Shown here: positions 46,945 through 56,100 of the stretch, piece by piece | How positions within the stretch are numbered: the first letter of the stretch is position 1 | Layout: every line of letters starts with the position of its first letter | Assembly: GCA_035315065.1 (NCBI GenBank) | Contig: DATFYM010000198.1 | Span: forward strand, 1-62,783 | DNA: 62,783 nt | Reading direction: 5' to 3' | Source of the DNA: DATFYM01 sp035315065 | GTDB taxonomy: Bacteria; Acidobacteriota; Terriglobia; UBA7540 | The notes under the pieces: generated by a model | What the model saw: only the letters and a program-made list of their open reading frames with translations | What the model was told of the DNA's origin: nothing | Database searches by the model: none | Position numbers and translations under genes: made by a program

Positions 46945-49461
46945 ATGCGGCCGAGTCGAACGCAAACAGGGAGTAGGGAGTCGGGAGTAGGGAGTCGGAA
47001 GCTCCGCCTTGCGCGACTCCCGACTCCCAACTCCCGATTTCCGTTGCTGGTTGTGGCCGCACTTTTGCCCTGGGTCCTTTTGTCTGCGACGAGGCCTGCG
47101 GCGGCGGCGGATGGTAAGACTTCCCGGTCGCCCGACTCCACTGCGACAACCGAGCGCGGCTGCCCGGCGGACGCTCAGCAGGAGCCCGCGAGGGCTGCGA
47201 TTCCGCCCGAGCTTCAGAACCCGCAGACGACAGCGACCATCAACGCCGACCAACAGCAAAAGCTGAAGGATGTCTACCATCTGATCGGCCACGCCCAGGT
47301 GACGTACCAGGACATGAAACTCCTGGCCGACGAAATCACTTACAACTCAACCACCAGCGACATCGTGGCGCGGGGGCACGTGGTGTTGACCAACGCCGAC
47401 GCCCACCTGGAGAGTGACGAGGCGCACTACAATGTGCGCGAGCAGCAAGGCTGGTTCCTGAACGCGCGCGGCTACGTCCAGGCCAAGGTGCATCCGCGCG
47501 GCCGCGCCCTGACCACGGAGAATCCGTTCTATCTTCAAGCCTCGCGCGTCGAGCGCTTCGAGAACGATACATACGAGATCCGGAACGCCCGCGTCAGCAC
47601 CTGCGATAACCAGGCCCGGGGCTGGTCGATCTCCACGGGCCATGCGCTCATCGACCCCGGCGTCAAGATCGTCAGCCACGACGACGTCTTTCGCTTGGTG
47701 AGCGTGCCGGTGTTCTATTCGCCTCTGTTAGCCGATTCGATCGCCCACAACCCTCGCCAGACCGGGTTCCTGCTACCTTTCGTGGGCAACTCGACGCTGA
47801 AAGGCTACACCCTCGGCGACGGCGTGTTCTGGGCCATTAATCCCAGCGTCGATGTCATGCTGGGCGTCGAGGACTTCAGCAAGCGCGGCATCGGCGGCAT
47901 CGGACGATTCCGCGCCCGCCCCAGCCCTACCAGCGACCTCACCATCGACTGGTACGGCATCGACGACCACGGCATCATTCAGAGTGGAAGCTTGTTCCGG
48001 GCGCCGGGCAATGATGTGCGCGCCACGGGGAAGGCCCAGGACTTGGGCCACGGCTTTCGCGGCGTCGTGGACGTCGACTACCTCAGCTCTCTGGCTTTTC
48101 GAGTCACCTTTACCGACAACTTCACCGAGGCGGTCGCCTCCGAGGTCCATCAGACTGGTTTCCTCACCAAGAACTTCGATGCCTACAGCCTGAGCTTCTA
48201 CGCCTCGCGCTACCAGGACTTCCTTACCGCCACCCGGGCGCCGGGCAACTCGATCAGCATTCGTGAATTGCCCAGCACGTCCTTCTCGGGCATGGACCGG
48301 CAAGCGGGGGGTTCGCCCTTCTACTTCTCGTTCGATCTTTCGGCTACCGGTGTGGGCCGCACCCAGCCCGATTTCAAGACTCCCCTCATCTCTGACCGCT
48401 TTGATTTCCATCCGGAAGTGCTGCTGCGCTCGCCAAGCTTCTGGGGCTTTCACCTCAGCCCCACCTTCAGCGTCCGCGACACGTACTATGGCACTAGCCT
48501 TGAAAGCCACAACGAATCCATTAACCGCGTCCTGGGGGAGATGGGTCTCGACCTCCGGCCGCCCTCCTTTGAAAGAGTTTTCAACTGGTCCTTGTGGGGA
48601 CGCCGCTTCAAGCACGTGATCGAGCCCGACATCCAATACCGCTTGGTCCGTGCCACCGACCCGGAGACCATCAACGACGTGATCCGTTTCGATGAGGTCG
48701 ACATTCTTGCCGAGACCGACGAAATCGAGTATTCCCTCACCAACACCTTGATGGCCCGGAAAGACGTGCCCGAAGGAGAGAACCCGCCCCAGGCGCAGGA
48801 TTTCCTCTCCTTGCGTCTTTCCCAGAAGTATTACTTCGATCCCACCTTCGGCGGCGCGCTCGAGCCTGGCAACCGGATCGTCTTTGACCCCACCCTCTCG
48901 CTCACCGGCTTTGGGTTTGCGCAAGGGCGGCGTCTCTCGCCTGTCGTGTCGGTGTTGAAGGTCGCGCCCTTCTCCAATTACGATACCGAAATCCGCGCCG
49001 ATCTGGGGCCCAGCGGCGGAGGCGTGCTCGACGCCGGCATCACGTCGCACGTGAAGCGCGGCCGGACGGGACTGGCGTTCACGGACTTTTACATCAACCG
49101 GACGGAAGCGCTGCTTGCGCCGAGGTCCCCGTCCACCTCCGCTTCGCAGTTGCAGTCGTTCCACCTGCTGGGCGGTATGTTCACCTACGGCGATAACAGC
49201 CGCAAGGGCTTGAGCGGCGCCTTCGGCGTCGACTACAACATCGCGCAGCGGATCGCGCACCAGGTGGTAGCCCAAGGGAGCTATAATTTCGGTTGCTTCG
49301 CGCTCAACGGCGAGTACCTGCGGTTCGCTCTGCCCAACTTGCGGCAGGAGAACTCGTTTCGCATCGCGTTGTCGCTGGCCAACGTCGGAACGTTCGGGAA
49401 CTTGAGGCCGCGTTCGCTTTACACCGAGCCGCTGAGCCCCACCGATAGCGGACACCCGTAG
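46945..49461 (+). CDS. lptD: LPS-assembly outer-membrane protein LptD-like
   Basis: An 838-residue protein from ATG 46945; the frame is open further upstream only as antisense of the RDD gene. The N-terminal 35 residues (TGSRESGVGSRKLRLARLPT and on) are encoded by a palindromic dispersed repeat and precede a hydrophobic signal (FPLLVVAALLPWVLLSATRP). The OstA-type beta-taco domain is at about 90-250 (HVVLTNADAHLESDEAHYNV, FENDTYEIRNARVSTCDNQA), followed by a large beta-barrel with alternating strands to the end (DFLSLRLSQKYYFD, NFGCFALNGEYLRF). LptD inserts lipopolysaccharide into the outer leaflet. Its size and order fit, although acidobacterial members are divergent and the Cys pattern of enterobacterial LptD is not seen. 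Confidence 0.85.
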   Translation: MRPSRTQTGSRESGVGSRKLRLARLPTPNSRFPLLVVAALLPWVLLSATRPAAAADGKTSRSPDSTATTERGCPADAQQEPARAAIPPELQNPQTTATINADQQQKLKDVYHLIGHAQVTYQDMKLLADEITYNSTTSDIVARGHVVLTNADAHLESDEAHYNVREQQGWFLNARGYVQAKVHPRGRALTTENPFYLQASRVERFENDTYEIRNARVSTCDNQARGWSISTGHALIDPGVKIVSHDDVFRLVSVPVFYSPLLADSIAHNPRQTGFLLPFVGNSTLKGYTLGDGVFWAINPSVDVMLGVEDFSKRGIGGIGRFRARPSPTSDLTIDWYGIDDHGIIQSGSLFRAPGNDVRATGKAQDLGHGFRGVVDVDYLSSLAFRVTFTDNFTEAVASEVHQTGFLTKNFDAYSLSFYASRYQDFLTATRAPGNSISIRELPSTSFSGMDRQAGGSPFYFSFDLSATGVGRTQPDFKTPLISDRFDFHPEVLLRSPSFWGFHLSPTFSVRDTYYGTSLESHNESINRVLGEMGLDLRPPSFERVFNWSLWGRRFKHVIEPDIQYRLVRATDPETINDVIRFDEVDILAETDEIEYSLTNTLMARKDVPEGENPPQAQDFLSLRLSQKYYFDPTFGGALEPGNRIVFDPTLSLTGFGFAQGRRLSPVVSVLKVAPFSNYDTEIRADLGPSGGGVLDAGITSHVKRGRTGLAFTDFYINRTEALLAPRSPSTSASQLQSFHLLGGMFTYGDNSRKGLSGAFGVDYNIAQRIAHQVVAQGSYNFGCFALNGEYLRFALPNLRQENSFRIALSLANVGTFGNLRPRSLYTEPLSPTDSGHP
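46969..47043 (+). repeat. Palindromic dispersed repeat inside the lptD signal region
   Basis: GGGAGTAGGGAGTCGGGAGT on the left and CGACTCCCGACTCCCAACTC on the right form an inverted pair. It stays open in the lptD frame and encodes the residues before the hydrophobic signal core. Confidence 0.65.
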
Positions 49462-49736
49462 AAGTTCGGATCAAACTGTAATATGATGGCGGCGTCCGGT
49501 AATAGGTGATGTGGTGGTGGGATGAAAGTGCGTTGCGGCCGCGCAACGACCTGTGGAAGGGGATCGTGAGCGAGTTGCTGGCATCACTCTTATGTTGTGC
49601 GCCCTCGGTGCTGGTCGGTTGCCTTAGGGATGTGTTGGTCAGTCCCTGGTCTCATCCCGTCCGGCCCGCCCGCGTTCACCCTTGACCGGTAGGCTCCAAC
49701 CGTCTAACCTAAGAGAGGGTCCATGAGGAGAGCGTT

Positions 49737-50369
49737 TTGGCTGATCTAACGGTTCCAGAGGCGCAACGACCTATATTGAACAGAATCCGCACGATGTCGG
49801 AGGATTCCGTGCGGGCTTTGGTTTCGGCCTTTGAGCTTTCCCCCGATGGTGGTTCGTCCGAGCAAGGGTTGTCCTCCAAGGAAACTGAAGCGATCCGAGA
49901 AGTGGTGCTGGAGCTTTACCGTGTACGCGAATTCTTCGGGATGGAAGCTCCGGAGTTCGCGTCAGAGATTGCGCAGGCTGTGCAAGAAGTGCAGCCCTTT
50001 CCTGCCGACGAACTACCGTCGTTCAGGGACCGTCTAACAAGGCTGCTGACAATCGAGTCGGTAAACATCGCCGTGAAAGCGGCGTCTTTGAAACTTGAAT
50101 ACGAGCGAAGATTTTGCACCGCGCGGATTCTGACTGATGCTCGACCAGTCTATGCTGTCGACCCTTCCCGACCGCCGAGTGCGGCGATGATTATGCATAC
50201 CTTGAGAATCAGCTACCACGACGATACGTCAGAATTGCGGGAAGTTTATATCGCGATGGATCGTGACGATATGACAACTTTGCGGGATCTGTTAGATCGA
50301 GCAGAGGAGAAAGCAAGCTCTTTAGAGTCACTTTTGGCAGAAGCAGGGGTCAGGATAGTGGCTCCATAG
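49737..50369 (+). CDS. Hypothetical protein, first gene of a three-gene operon
   Basis: A 210-residue protein, probable TTG start at 49737 with GGAGAG upstream; ATG 49797 is an alternative. It is acidic and mostly helical (AIREVVLELYRVREFFGMEA, DDMTTLRDLLDRAEEKASSL) with a beta segment in between (MIMHTLRISYHDDTSELREV). No signal, membrane helix or family is recognised. It lies 20 bp before the partner gene at 50390, so it probably belongs to the same operon as the Cys/His protein. Codon use is less GC-rich than in neighbouring housekeeping genes, hinting at transfer. Confidence 0.7.
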   Translation: MADLTVPEAQRPILNRIRTMSEDSVRALVSAFELSPDGGSSEQGLSSKETEAIREVVLELYRVREFFGMEAPEFASEIAQAVQEVQPFPADELPSFRDRLTRLLTIESVNIAVKAASLKLEYERRFCTARILTDARPVYAVDPSRPPSAAMIMHTLRISYHDDTSELREVYIAMDRDDMTTLRDLLDRAEEKASSLESLLAEAGVRIVAP

Positions 50370-50389
50370 ACGCGAAGGAAAGTTTTATC

Positions 50390-50932
50390 ATGATGCAAGA
50401 TGCTGCGACATCCTCATTGCACCTGTGGCTCGGCTGTCCCCCGCGGCCTCGTGTCGTCGAAGATTACGTCCGTAAGCTTCCTAAGGTCCTTAGGTGCAAG
50501 TACGAGTTCGCATCGTCACTAAGTCCCGCGAAGACGACGTCTGGCACTTCGCGGCACAAGCGCGACAAAGCAATCCAAAATTGGATCGTAAGGGCACAAT
50601 TTGAAAACATTCCTGTTCAGCAATCTATCGCGGTTCAACCGAGACCCATCGAGACTAGATTTCATGAGCTCGCCGACAATTGGTCGCAGAACACTTGGCA
50701 CGTTTCGTCAATTACCGATCTAAGAGCGCATCCTAGTTACAAGAAGATAATCGAAATGGGGTGGGATGTTGTTCCGCTTCTTCTCAGGGATTTGCAGCAA
50801 ACTCACCGGTTTTGGTTTCCGGCCTTGAGCGAAATAACAAAGGTCCGTCCGTTTGACCCCGGAGATGCAGGCAACGTTAAGAGAATGTCCGATGCTTGGA
50901 TCGCATGGGGAAAGAAGAAGAGACTTATTTGA
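50390..50932 (+). CDS. Cytoplasmic relative of the RHS partner protein (putative antitoxin/immunity)
   Basis: A 180-residue protein starting at ATG 50390 or the adjacent ATG 50393. The first 85 residues are basic and unrecognised (KTTSGTSRHKRDKAIQNWIV). The last 90 (RFHELADNWSQNTWHVSSIT, DLRAHPSYKKIIEMGWDVVP, LLLRDLQQTHRFWFPALSEI, then WIAWGKKKR) match the C-terminal part of the protein at 8013-8468 block by block. No signal peptide is visible. It precedes the YNCIAW-type gene by 3 bp. A regulator or inhibitor of that protein is inferred from the repeated pairing only. Confidence 0.75.
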   Translation: MMQDAATSSLHLWLGCPPRPRVVEDYVRKLPKVLRCKYEFASSLSPAKTTSGTSRHKRDKAIQNWIVRAQFENIPVQQSIAVQPRPIETRFHELADNWSQNTWHVSSITDLRAHPSYKKIIEMGWDVVPLLLRDLQQTHRFWFPALSEITKVRPFDPGDAGNVKRMSDAWIAWGKKKRLI

Positions 50933-50935
50933 CAG

Positions 50936-51436
50936 GTGCGATCCCTTCTCCTAGAGAGGACATTCCGTAAGCTGTTTGCAGCCGGTTATGAAATAACCAG
51001 CCCGCAAAGTACGGACTACAACTGTATCGCCTGGGCTGCGCATGATATCCACCACAAGTGGTGGCCTAACGATTACGGATACTGGCCGGGCTGGGTGAAA
51101 CGCGAAGAGACGATTCCGTCTTTTATAAGGGCGTTTCGACTCTTAGGATATCGGGAATGTGGCGATTCCTGTCGTCAATTCGGTTACGAGAAGGTCGCCG
51201 TGTACGCGATCGGGAAAGCTCCAAAGCACATGGCACGCCAGCTTCTTGATGGATCGTGGACAAGTAAATTGGGTGACGCTGAAGACATCACGCATTACAC
51301 CCTCGATGCGGTGGAATCCTACGGCCCTGCCCCCTTTTACGGTGAATATGGCGCGCCCGTGGTCTATATGAGACGCCTACTGGTTGTCTCTTGGGTCGTA
51401 CGCTTCATCCAGTTTGTTTGGTGGAAGGTACGCTAA
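50936..51436 (+). CDS. Stand-alone Cys/His (YNCIAW) domain protein, DUF7689-like
   Basis: A 166-residue protein starting at GTG 50936, 3 bases after the upstream stop. YNCIAWAAHDIHHKWWPNDY places Cys30; YEKVAVYAIGKAPKHMARQL places His98; DGSWTSKLGDAEDITHYTLD follows. It shares these blocks and their order with the C-terminal domain of the RHS protein at 2758-7842 (Cys1551, His1629, ESKLG). From memory this is the family named DUF7689; the number should be checked. The Cys...His order resembles papain-like folds such as NlpC/P60, but no third catalytic residue can be fixed. No signal peptide is seen, so it is cytoplasmic, unlike the RHS form. Confidence 0.8.
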   Translation: MRSLLLERTFRKLFAAGYEITSPQSTDYNCIAWAAHDIHHKWWPNDYGYWPGWVKREETIPSFIRAFRLLGYRECGDSCRQFGYEKVAVYAIGKAPKHMARQLLDGSWTSKLGDAEDITHYTLDAVESYGPAPFYGEYGAPVVYMRRLLVVSWVVRFIQFVWWKVR

Positions 51437-51707
51437 TCTTGGAAATCATTGCGATAGTCGTTTGGCACACGGCACGGCATTACCGGTGACTTGGTTACAC
51501 CTTTTACGGCGATTGGGCAGAAGGATCACGCTATCGCTCTGCGAGTGGGGCTTCGCCCACTATTGGCGATGCTATGGGCACAGCAATTGCTTTCTTGATT
51601 GGCCCAGTCCGTGAGTTCTGTTCCCCAAGGCCTCGAATGCCGTGCGTGGCGGCGTTAAGCTGGAACCCGAAGCCTTCGGACAACGGACAAAGGCCCAAGG
51701 AAAACCC

Positions 51708-52676
51708 ATGCCTTTCCCCATTCATCGCCCCCGCCGATTGCGTCGTACCGAACCGTTGCGCGCCTTTGTTCGTGAGACCGAGCTGACGTTGCGCTCGCTG
51801 ATCTATCCGCTTTTCGTCTGCCCGGGCGCAGGCGTAAGGGACGAGATCAGCTCCATGCCGGGCAACTACCGCTGGTCCATCGACCTCCTGGTGGAAGAGT
51901 GCCGCGCCGTCTACGACCTGGGAATCCCGGCGGTGATCCTGTTCGGCATCCCCGAGACCAAGGACGAGGTCGGCTCGGGCGCCTATGCCGCCGACGGCAT
52001 CGTGCAGCGCGCCGTCCACGCGGTGAAGAAGGCGCTGCCGGACCTCATGGTGATTTGCGACGTGTGCCTGGACGAGTACACCAGCCACGGGCATTGCGGC
52101 CTCGTCAAGAACCACGAGATCGACAACGACTCTACCCTCGACCTTCTGGCGCGCACCGCCCTCACCCAAACGCAGGCCGGAGCCGACATGGTGGCGCCCT
52201 CGGACATGATGGACGGCCGCGTGGGGCGCATCCGGCAGGAACTCGACGCCCACGGATTCACCCAGACTCCCATCCTGGCCTACTCCGCCAAGTATGCCTC
52301 GGCGTTCTACGGGCCGTTTCGCGAGGCGGCGGACTCCGCGCCCAAGTTCGGCGACCGCAAGTCCTACCAGATGGATCCTGCCAACCAGCGCGAGGCGATG
52401 CGCGAGATCGCGCTCGACATTGAGGAGGGCGCGGACATCATCATGGTGAAACCCGCCCTGCCTTACCTTGACATCATCGCCTTGGCGCGCCGCCAGTTCG
52501 ACGTACCCATCGCCGCCTATCAGGTGAGCGGCGAGTTCTCGCTCATCACCGCCGCCGCCCGGTTGGGCTGGGTGGACCGCGAGCGCATGATCCTGGAGAC
52601 CCTCACTGCCATTCGGCGCGCCGGCGCGGATATCATCCTCACCTACTTCGCCAAGGATCTCGCCGGACTGCTGTGA
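51708..52676 (+). CDS. hemB: Delta-aminolevulinic acid dehydratase (porphobilinogen synthase)
   Basis: A 322-residue protein from ATG 51708 (AAGGAAA upstream; the earlier in-frame ATG 51642 is unlikely). It condenses two 5-aminolevulinate molecules to porphobilinogen in haem and cobalamin biosynthesis. Landmarks: RRTEPLRAFVRETELTLRSL, LFVCPGAGVRDEISSMPG, the metal-binding loop CDVCLDEYTSHGHCG, the active-site lysine motifs AYSAKYASAFYGPFR and MVKPALPYLD, and AYQVSGEFSL. The metal loop retains three Cys, so a zinc-type enzyme is likely. Full length; cytoplasmic octamer in the family. Confidence 0.97.
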   Translation: MPFPIHRPRRLRRTEPLRAFVRETELTLRSLIYPLFVCPGAGVRDEISSMPGNYRWSIDLLVEECRAVYDLGIPAVILFGIPETKDEVGSGAYAADGIVQRAVHAVKKALPDLMVICDVCLDEYTSHGHCGLVKNHEIDNDSTLDLLARTALTQTQAGADMVAPSDMMDGRVGRIRQELDAHGFTQTPILAYSAKYASAFYGPFREAADSAPKFGDRKSYQMDPANQREAMREIALDIEEGADIIMVKPALPYLDIIALARRQFDVPIAAYQVSGEFSLITAAARLGWVDRERMILETLTAIRRAGADIILTYFAKDLAGLL

Positions 52677-52685
52677 TGGGCAGCG

Positions 52686-52767
52686 CTCAGCCGTCGGCGG
52701 GGTAGCCGTCAGCTCAGCAGACGACCGGGCTTGCTTGCTGAGAGCTGATGGCTGACGGCTGATAGCT
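52686..52767. repeat. Inverted dispersed repeat (GATGGCTGACGGCTGA family)
   Basis: CTCAGCCGTCGGCGGGGTAG and GAGAGCTGATGGCTGACGGC are inverted arms directly after hemB, where the hairpin could also act as a transcription stop. Confidence 0.6.
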
Positions 52768-52984
52768 CGCCCAACGATCTCTTTACTATCTAGCCATATC
52801 GCCAATATAAACATCGCTTAGTTAAGGGAGCTTAGAATGCTGCTTCCCCTGTCGGCCGGTAGTCAAAATATGGGGATGCTAGTAGTCATAATTCGGAATA
52901 ATGGATATGAGATTTAGTAATGATCTGAGAAGCGGAAGATGGCAGAAAGTTCCATAATATATTTTTCTTACAGTTATGGCCAAA

Positions 52985-53100
52985 AACCCACTAGGCTTGT
53001 GGCCTTTAGCTTGCACGGAGGGAGAGTGCGGCTGTCCGGGCCGCACCCTTGACCATCGGAGGGGGATCGCTCCCCAACCGAAAGCTCTGGTGGCAGAGGT
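52985..53100 (+). other. Structured leader upstream of the TonB-receptor gene
   Basis: Two stable stems, GTGCGGC...GCCGCAC near 53026-53046 and GGGGG-ATCG-CTCCCC near 53061-53076, are followed by AACCGAAAGCTCTGGTGGCA. The stretch from 52800 to 52970 before it is unusually AT-rich and has no ORF. It does not match a riboswitch class I know. The arrangement could be an attenuator or a small RNA. Confidence 0.35.
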
Positions 53101-53139
53101 AGTCATTTTTCAAGACAATTTAGGATGGGAGGTTCACAA

Positions 53140-56100
53140 ATGAAGAGAGCAGTACTGCTCCTTGGATCGATTCTCTTGTTATGTGCCACCGCCTTCTGTC
53201 AGGACACGGCCTCAATGGTAGGCACGGTCACTGACTCCAGCGGTGCGGTAATTCCGAACGCCAAGGTCACAGTTTCAAACCCCGACAAAGGATATACCCG
53301 CGAGTTGGTCAGCAACTCGGCCGGTGCTTACTCGATTTCGGCGGCGCCGATCGGCAACTACGTGGTGACCGCGGAAGCGGCGGGCTTTGAAAAACTCGTG
53401 CGCTCTGGAATTACACTGCAAGTCGGCCAGGTTCAACGCGTGGACTTGCAACTCACCGTGGGCCAGGTAACCCAGGAAGTCAGCGTCACCGGCAACGTCG
53501 TCCAGGTCCAGACCGAGACGGCTGCCCTCTCTGACGTGGTTACTAGTAGCCAGATTTCCAAGCTGGAACTGAACGGCCGCAACTGGGTAAGCTTAGCTCT
53601 CCTGGTTCCCGGCGCGGCTCCGTCCAACGGTCTCGACACGCAGCACGTAGGGGTCGCTGGCAACAATAACATTTCTTTTAACGGCAGCCGTACTCAGTAC
53701 AACAACTGGGAAATCGACGGTGGCAACAACACCGACGAAGGTTCGGCTGGGACGTTCAACACTTATCCCAACCTTGACACGATTGCCGAGTTTCGCATCT
53801 CCACCTCGAACTACGGCGCCGACCTGGGCAAGCACGCGGGTGCCACCATCGAACTCGCCACCAAGTCGGGCACCAAGGATTTCCACGGCAACCTCTCGGA
53901 GTACAACCGCAACAGCGACTATGCTGCAGCCGACTTCTTCACCAACCGCTCGAACCAAAAGATCGGCTTTTTGAACCAGAATGAATACGGTTATACCCTC
54001 GGTGGACCGGTTTGGATCCCTGGCCACTACAACACCGATAAGTCCAAGACCTTCTTCTACTGGTCGGAGGACTGGCGGAGTATTCGCCAAGGGCAAACGT
54101 TGGGCGGCAACGTCGCCACCCCGCTCATGCGTCAAGGCGATTTCTCCCAGTGCGATTCCAAGTCGCCCAACTACAACAGCGTTGCGGCCAGCGGATGCAC
54201 TCTGCCCAGTCTGGGGGGGCAAACCTTTGATAACATCGCGCAGGTGGACGCCTATCTGGAGTCACCAGCAGGTGGCTCCGTCCCCGCAGCCACCCTCACT
54301 CAAGCCTTGACCAACGGCACGGATCTCATCAACGCTTACATGCCTTTGCCCAACGTCCAGTCCCCGGTGGGCTGGTTCACGGCCTCCAGCTCCGCCACCA
54401 ACTGGCGCCAGGAGCAGATCCGCGTTGACCAGAACATCAGCGACAAAACCCAGGTCTTCATGCGTTACACTCAGGACGCCTGGAACACGGTGTCGGTGCC
54501 GGCTCTGTGGAACTGGGCCAGCTACGACACCATCAAGACCCCCTTCAAGGGGCCTGGCAAGAGCGCCGTACTGCACATCACCCATAGCTTCTCGCCCAGC
54601 CTGATGAACGAATTCATCGCGGCGTATACCGTCGACCACATCGCCCTCCAGAACCAGGCGGCCGATTCCGTCGCCGGCTCCATCAATCGTCCCAGCAGCT
54701 TCGTGCAGAACCATATGTTCGCCCAGAACGACAGCAACCCGCTGCTGCCGACGGCCGGAACCTGCATCGGCGATCCCTTCTGCTGGTATGAGGATGCCGG
54801 TAACCGCCCGTGGTTCAACTCCAATCCCATCATCACTTGGAAGGACAACGTGAGTTGGATCCACGGCAACCACACCACCAAGATGGGAGTATACCTGGAG
54901 AACTACCGCAAAAGCGAGCAGTTCGGTACCAATACCCAGGGTATTGATTATTTTGGTGGCGGCTCCCTGACCACCGGCAATGGCCTGATCGACATGTACG
55001 CAGGCCGCTTCCAGTATTACACCGAGGGCACGCAAGCCGTCGCGGGCGTTCCCGTGGGCGGCTATCCCAAGGGCCACTGGCAGATGACCGACTTGGAGCC
55101 CTTTATCCAAGACGACTGGAAGGTGAACAAGAACCTGACCTTGAACCTCGGACTGCGGTGGTACGACTATACCCGCATTCACGACGTCTCACGGCCTACC
55201 ATCGATTCCGGGTTCATTCCCGCCCAATACAGTCTGGCGAATGCAGCCCTGATCGATAACAACGGCAACATAGTCCAGGGCACCGGGAGCTTCTGGAACA
55301 ATTACGGCAACGGCTTGGTGGAGTGCGGCCATGGCGGGATCGCCCCGGGATGCAATAAGAATAACACCTTGTTGAATTTTGCTCCTCGCTTCGGGTTCGC
55401 CTGGGATCCGTGGGGCACCGGTAAAACGGTTATCCGCGGCGGTTATGGCATCTACTTCGAGTCCGGCAACGGGAACGAAGCCGAGGCCGAAGGCGGCGAG
55501 GGCAATCCCCCGGCCGAGCTGGGCCTGACGGCTTACAACGTTAATGGCTACTCGAGCATCGCGCCGGGAAACTTCCCCACCGCCGGCTACACCAACTGGC
55601 CCTACAGCCAAAACTGGCCCTATGAGCAGCAGTACAGCTTGGGCATTCAGCGCCAAATCACCACCAACGATCTCATTACCGTGTCCTATGTCGGTAATCT
55701 GGGTATCGATTTGGCCCGCGCTGTCGCCACCAACCAGGTTCCGGACGGCCTGACCACGGTGCACGAGCCGGCCGTTACCGGACTCGTGAACATTTCCAAG
55801 ACGGACAAGAGCGGTCTGGGGCTGAGTCCTTCGTGCGATGCCTCGGGCAATTGCAACGTGCAAGCGCTCCTGATTAACCAGTACTATGCGAACATCTACT
55901 TCGTTCCGTACCGTACCTACAGCGGCATCACCACCAAGGAAAACACGGGCCATTCCACCTACAACGCGTTGCAGTTCAACTATCGCCACGCGTTCAGCCA
56001 CGGCCTCACTTTCCAGACCGCCTACACGTGGTCGCACGCCATCGATAACTCCACCAGCACCTATGAGCAGAACTTCCAGATCGATGACACCAATCTGAGC

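Noticed and set aside
52985..53100. Possible c-di-GMP, cobalamin or glycine riboswitch
   Set aside because: None of the conserved cores of these classes could be aligned; kept only as an unclassified structured leader.
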